Source of the DNA: Chara braunii
Lineage: Eukaryota > Streptophyta > Charophyceae > Charales > Characeae
Length of the DNA stretch: 33,274 nucleotides
Assembly: GCA_003427395.1 (NCBI GenBank)
Contig: BFEA01000130.1
Location: 2,112,246 to 2,145,519 of the forward strand
Reading direction: 5' to 3'
Shown: piece after piece, positions 30,600 through 33,274 of the stretch
How positions within the stretch are numbered: the stretch's first letter is position 1
Layout: the number at the start of each line of letters is the position of its first letter
Position numbers and translations under genes: made by a program
Notes under the pieces: model-generated
Told to the model about the DNA's origin: nothing
Seen by the model: the letters and a program-made list of their open reading frames with translations, nothing else
Database searches by the model: none

Positions 30600-31006
30600 A
30601 TATAAACCTAGAAAGAATCGGGGAAGTAGAGTGAAGCTATAACTTCTGCTTTCCGTTTTATTGCGGACAATTTTGTGTAAATATATCCTGGAGAAAATTA
30701 AAAATTTTAGTTCGGGGAATTTTTTAACGTTAAATAATTAAAAATTAAAATAAAATATTATAAATCCATAAAAACTCAAGCATCTAAGATTTTGACTTCA
30801 TTTATTTTTCTCTTTCTTAAGCTAGGGATATTCTCTCGCACCCCATCCCAACTGAGGGAGGCGAAGCGCTGCCGAATTTCTCCTACGACTTGGGACTCCT
30901 TTTCACTTCATATACCTTCCTTCGACCCTCTTATTTTTCCTTAACGCTGTAGTACTCCTTATTCTGTCTTCACACCGCCGTCTCTGACTTCTGTAGTGTC
31001 GATTGG

Positions 31007-32128
31007 ATGTGGCGGCTCGAGGACGTTGAGGTGTATGAGGCTGATCGTGCCTGGGAAGTAGAACCCCCCGAGCTTATAGAGGGGGACTTAGTGGAGTTCA
31101 CGCTCCCTGCACGACTCACTCGCTGGCACGGCGACCAGTTCCGGTGGAGGTCTGTCCTCTTGTCCTCCGGTGTTTGGCTGTGGACATACAGAGAGCACCT
31201 GAGGGGAGAGGAGGGAGACCTGACGGGTGGATTAGTGAGAGTCTACATGTACCTGGGAGAAGAGACGGCCAAGGAGGCTGCTTTCAGTCTCGTGACGTTG
31301 GGGACCAGTTGGGTCATCAGTAGAGCCCTCCGGTATTTACAGGAGGAGGATGACGAGTTTCGGGCAGACGACGAGCAGGACCCGTTGACCCTGTTTTACG
31401 GGCGACCTCCCCTCACTATCACGGGGGATCTCCTGATAGCACGAGACTTTTTTTTTCCATATTCAGGGACTAGTTTGAGAACAGTTGTCCCCCCTTTCAT
31501 GGTAAACTCAGTTTTCGGAGGAGTGGGAGGCTTGGTTGAGGCTTTCCTCACATTCAGAGAGCTCGAGCTCTTCGCCAGAGGATACCTTGACACTTGCTAT
31601 ATATACTACTCCCTCACGACCGCAGGGCTTCGCTGGGGGGACGAGAGGGTTCAGCTCATAGAGCTGATCCGCTCCTTAGGAGACGATTGTGAGAGGGGTG
31701 TGCCCCCTCCCTCGTACGTGTGGGACATGTTGGACCGGGAGCTCCGGGATGGGCCTGAGTATTTTACATATATAGGTAGGCTCTTCTCGGAGGATTGGGG
31801 CAGCTGGTGGAGTGAGGGCGCAGGACCTCTGATATACGACTACCAGCTGTCGAGGTATTATCACGCGATAGGACTCCCTCCGTACCTCGTAGAGGACGAG
31901 TCGGACGACGATGAGTGGGCTAGGGACGACGACAAGGAGCCCTGGGAGCCTGATTGGGTCGACTCCGAGAGCGAGGGCAATGAGTCAGGAGAGGAGCTCG
32001 ACGTTGTCGACGCTCATTTCCCTAGGATAGGAGTTGAAAAGCGTCTCAAAATGTTCGCCTCGTCGAGAGGACAAACTTCGACCCCAGTGTGGTTCGTGCT
32101 AAAACGCGCGGATCGGAAGATATTTTAA
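31007..32128 (+). CDS. WLT-family member H, intact, 373 residues
   Basis: Longest intact frame in the window; function unknown and no known domain recognised. Visible parts: N-terminal acidic/aliphatic strand region (1-45); QFRWRSVLLSSGVWLWTY (44-61); RVYMYLGEE then an Ala-rich helix (68-110); LTLFYGRPPLTI (127-138); FFFPYSG and PPFMVNSVFGGVGGLVEAF (148-180); WGDERVQLIELIRSL (210-224); then a strongly acidic tail (297-334). It ends with a short basic stretch (345-373). No signal peptide or membrane segment is evident, so a soluble, perhaps nuclear or cytosolic, protein is inferred. Paralogue G starts at the matching residue, which supports this ATG. A T9 run codes part of DFFFP and keeps frame. 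It lies divergent to G. It could be a gene captured by or belonging to a mobile or viral element. Confidence 0.7.
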   Translation: MWRLEDVEVYEADRAWEVEPPELIEGDLVEFTLPARLTRWHGDQFRWRSVLLSSGVWLWTYREHLRGEEGDLTGGLVRVYMYLGEETAKEAAFSLVTLGTSWVISRALRYLQEEDDEFRADDEQDPLTLFYGRPPLTITGDLLIARDFFFPYSGTSLRTVVPPFMVNSVFGGVGGLVEAFLTFRELELFARGYLDTCYIYYSLTTAGLRWGDERVQLIELIRSLGDDCERGVPPPSYVWDMLDRELRDGPEYFTYIGRLFSEDWGSWWSEGAGPLIYDYQLSRYYHAIGLPPYLVEDESDDDEWARDDDKEPWEPDWVDSESEGNESGEELDVVDAHFPRIGVEKRLKMFASSRGQTSTPVWFVLKRADRKIF

Positions 32129-32142
32129 AATATCTTAATAAA
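32117..32142 (+). terminator. Palindrome over the stop of H, with AATAAA
   Basis: A perfect 20-bp palindrome (AAGATATTTT and its complement, 32117-32136) includes the TAA at 32126-32128. AATAAA follows directly at 32137-32142, a canonical but in plants not obligatory poly(A) signal. Whether the palindrome acts in 3'-end formation is not known. Confidence 0.45.
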
Positions 32143-32266
32143 AAATTATCAAAAATAGAAACTAATCAAGAAAAACCAATCAATCAAGCTAATTAGCTCT
32201 TGGCTAATCAGCCTGTGCACCCCCATTTGTTAGGGGAAGGCAGCGGCCTTGGGGGTGCAATCCCCT

Positions 32267-32283
32267 CCCCGACAACGGCGCCA
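32267..32283 (-). mobile_element. LTR-retrotransposon primer-binding site, tRNA-Asp type
   Basis: The minus strand reads TGGCGCCGTTGTCGGGG, complementary to the 3' end of plant tRNA-Asp with one difference (the usual form has GTTGCCGGGG). This primer site is well known from plant Ty3/gypsy elements. It would place the 5' LTR to the right (from 32288) and the internal region to the left, so H lies antisense inside it while G, E and F lie in sense. No gag, protease, RT or integrase was found in the expected direction. The element is therefore either non-autonomous or only a relic. Confidence 0.65.
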
Positions 32284-33059
32284 AAGTTGTGAGGAAACCC
32301 GGGGAGGGGCCGCCTGCAGTTCGCTGAAGCCAAGGGCTACGGCGCCTGTCACTCGCCACGCCCGCTTCAGAGGTCCTCAGCGACCAGTAGGGTAAGTTGG
32401 TTTATTCTACCCGTCACACTCCCCACTCACGGGAGATCTTTATACCTTCATCAGGCCGTGAAAACATAACAAATTGTTTCGCCCAGTGGAGTTTCCCTTT
32501 TCCTTTGTAAGCTCAAAATACTAATCCAAACTGTTCAAGAGCACTTTGTCTTTCGTTCGCGTGTTTGACTGTCAGAGCAAAATAATAGCCAATCAATCAA
32601 TGGGGCATCTCAGGGGTGATCCAGCAGTCCAACCTCAATAGTACCTTAGCAAATAGATGAGCTTGTTTTTCCTTACTGTCGCAACGAGCCAATCAGGTGA
32701 CTCAAGTTAGATTGTATCTCTTCGCAATCATTGAATTTGATTTGTGGAACCGTTCCCGGGTCTTATTAGAAGAGCGAGTTGAAGTACATCACTTTGCAAT
32801 TAGGAGCCAAGATTCCTCAGACTATTTCAGTGAGTAAATATGAAGACACAGTTTGAAACATGCCGCTTGCCGATTGATGAGTCTGTTTCCCTCCCTGTGA
32901 AACATAAGGACACTCGTATTGCTGCGGTGACTTCCCGTTGACTTGGGTTGAGCATCAGAGCCAATGGCCCAGTTCCGTTTCAACAGGTTGTCTTGAGCAT
33001 CCGCGCCTTGTCTGCGCAGTCATATAATTAATAAGATAAATAAAGAGATCGAGAGAAAA

Positions 33060-33088
33060 AATAAATAAATAAATAAATAAATAAATAA
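33060..33088. repeat. ATAA microsatellite
   Basis: About seven AATA/ATAA units. Confidence 0.9.
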
Positions 33089-33224
33089 GAGATGGAACAC
33101 TGGTTTTGACAATCCCTCTTTTCCTCAAGCGATCTCTCAATCACCTTTGGTCAAGGCACGCCCCCACCCCAACTAGCGCGGTCACTCCGCCAACACACCC
33201 CTTCTTTCTCTCTTCTCCTCGGTC

Positions 33225-33226
<2 letters not shown>

Positions 33227-33274
<48 letters not shown>
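33227..33274. repeat. CT microsatellite at the window edge
   Basis: At least 24 CT units, continuing to the last base of the window. Confidence 0.95.

Larger units (their letters stand above)
29725..31006. other. Shared upstream region of divergent G and H
   Basis: AT-rich intergenic region between two paralogues that point away from each other. It holds a palindromic minisatellite (29964-30024), 27 A at 30044-30070, T/A tracts, a telobox cluster (30559-30599) and a pyrimidine-rich leader (about 30880-31000) before H. It may contain a two-way promoter or be unrelated filler. Confidence 0.5.
32288..33274 (-). mobile_element. Probable 5' LTR, outer edge not located
   Basis: On the minus strand the sequence ends in CTCACA, four bases before the primer-binding site, consistent with a terminal CA. 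A TATAAA (32444-32439) and an AATAAA (32406-32401) occur in the expected order for an LTR, though unusually close together. No second LTR copy was found in the window, so the left boundary, the LTR length and target duplications cannot be checked. The outer end may lie beyond the window. Confidence 0.4.

Noticed and set aside
32870-32920. Hammerhead ribozyme core
   Set aside because: TTGATGAGTC and GTGAAAC occur, but the stem between them does not pair and no cleavage-site helix was found.

Overview
The window looks like intergenic, repeat-rich nuclear DNA of a land plant. Supporting signs are many A/T homopolymers and microsatellites, Pol III promoter boxes of SINE type, a tRNA-Asp type retrotransposon primer-binding site, three plant teloboxes (AAACCCTA), and no dense gene order. 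The species cannot be named. There is no rRNA, no canonical tRNA gene, no CRISPR and no recognisable gag, pol or transposase. One 130-base N gap is present.

The only convincing protein-coding material is an unrecognised protein family, called here the WLT family after the motif WLWTY. Eight members or relics were found by comparing translations with each other. Four lie at the left on the minus strand: 3074-2462, 4518-3860, 5812-5558 and 8926-8396. Three lie head-to-tail on the minus strand at the right: 29724-28579, 28510-28037 and 28002-26893. One intact 373-residue member lies on the plus strand at 31007-32128. Most minus-strand members carry in-frame stops or frameshifts with homology continuing past the break. 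Only 31007-32128, and perhaps the short 28510-28037, look usable. The left-hand relics C and D are the weakest assignments.

Layout: 1-1240 tailed short repeats and a degenerate tandem array; 2462-5812 family relics A-C with two minisatellites; 6986-7141 a 13-bp minisatellite; 8396-8926 relic D; 10.24-10.71 kb a structured repeat broken by the N gap, with an inverted relative at 24.52-24.81 kb; 11.8-12.8 kb a cluster of hairpins including seven copies with covarying stems; 14.4-15.0 kb three 178-bp repeats each holding a hairpin; 17.1-18.2 kb degenerate repeats; 19.43-19.55 and 25.38-25.50 kb a pair of related Pol III-like units; 20.0-26.5 kb tandem and dispersed repeats; 26.9-32.1 kb the main WLT cluster; 32.27 kb onward the end of an LTR element on the minus strand.

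The two signals most worth attention are the WLT family (spacing, paralogy, decay) and the seven-copy hairpin array at 12.17-12.78 kb. In the array the loop is constant and the stem bases change in pairs, including two G-T pairs that would be wobbles in a plus-strand RNA. Several other repeats here also show paired stem changes. This could mean selected RNA structure, or a DNA process such as template switching at quasi-palindromes. All similarity statements rest on reading the sequence by eye; no database search was possible.
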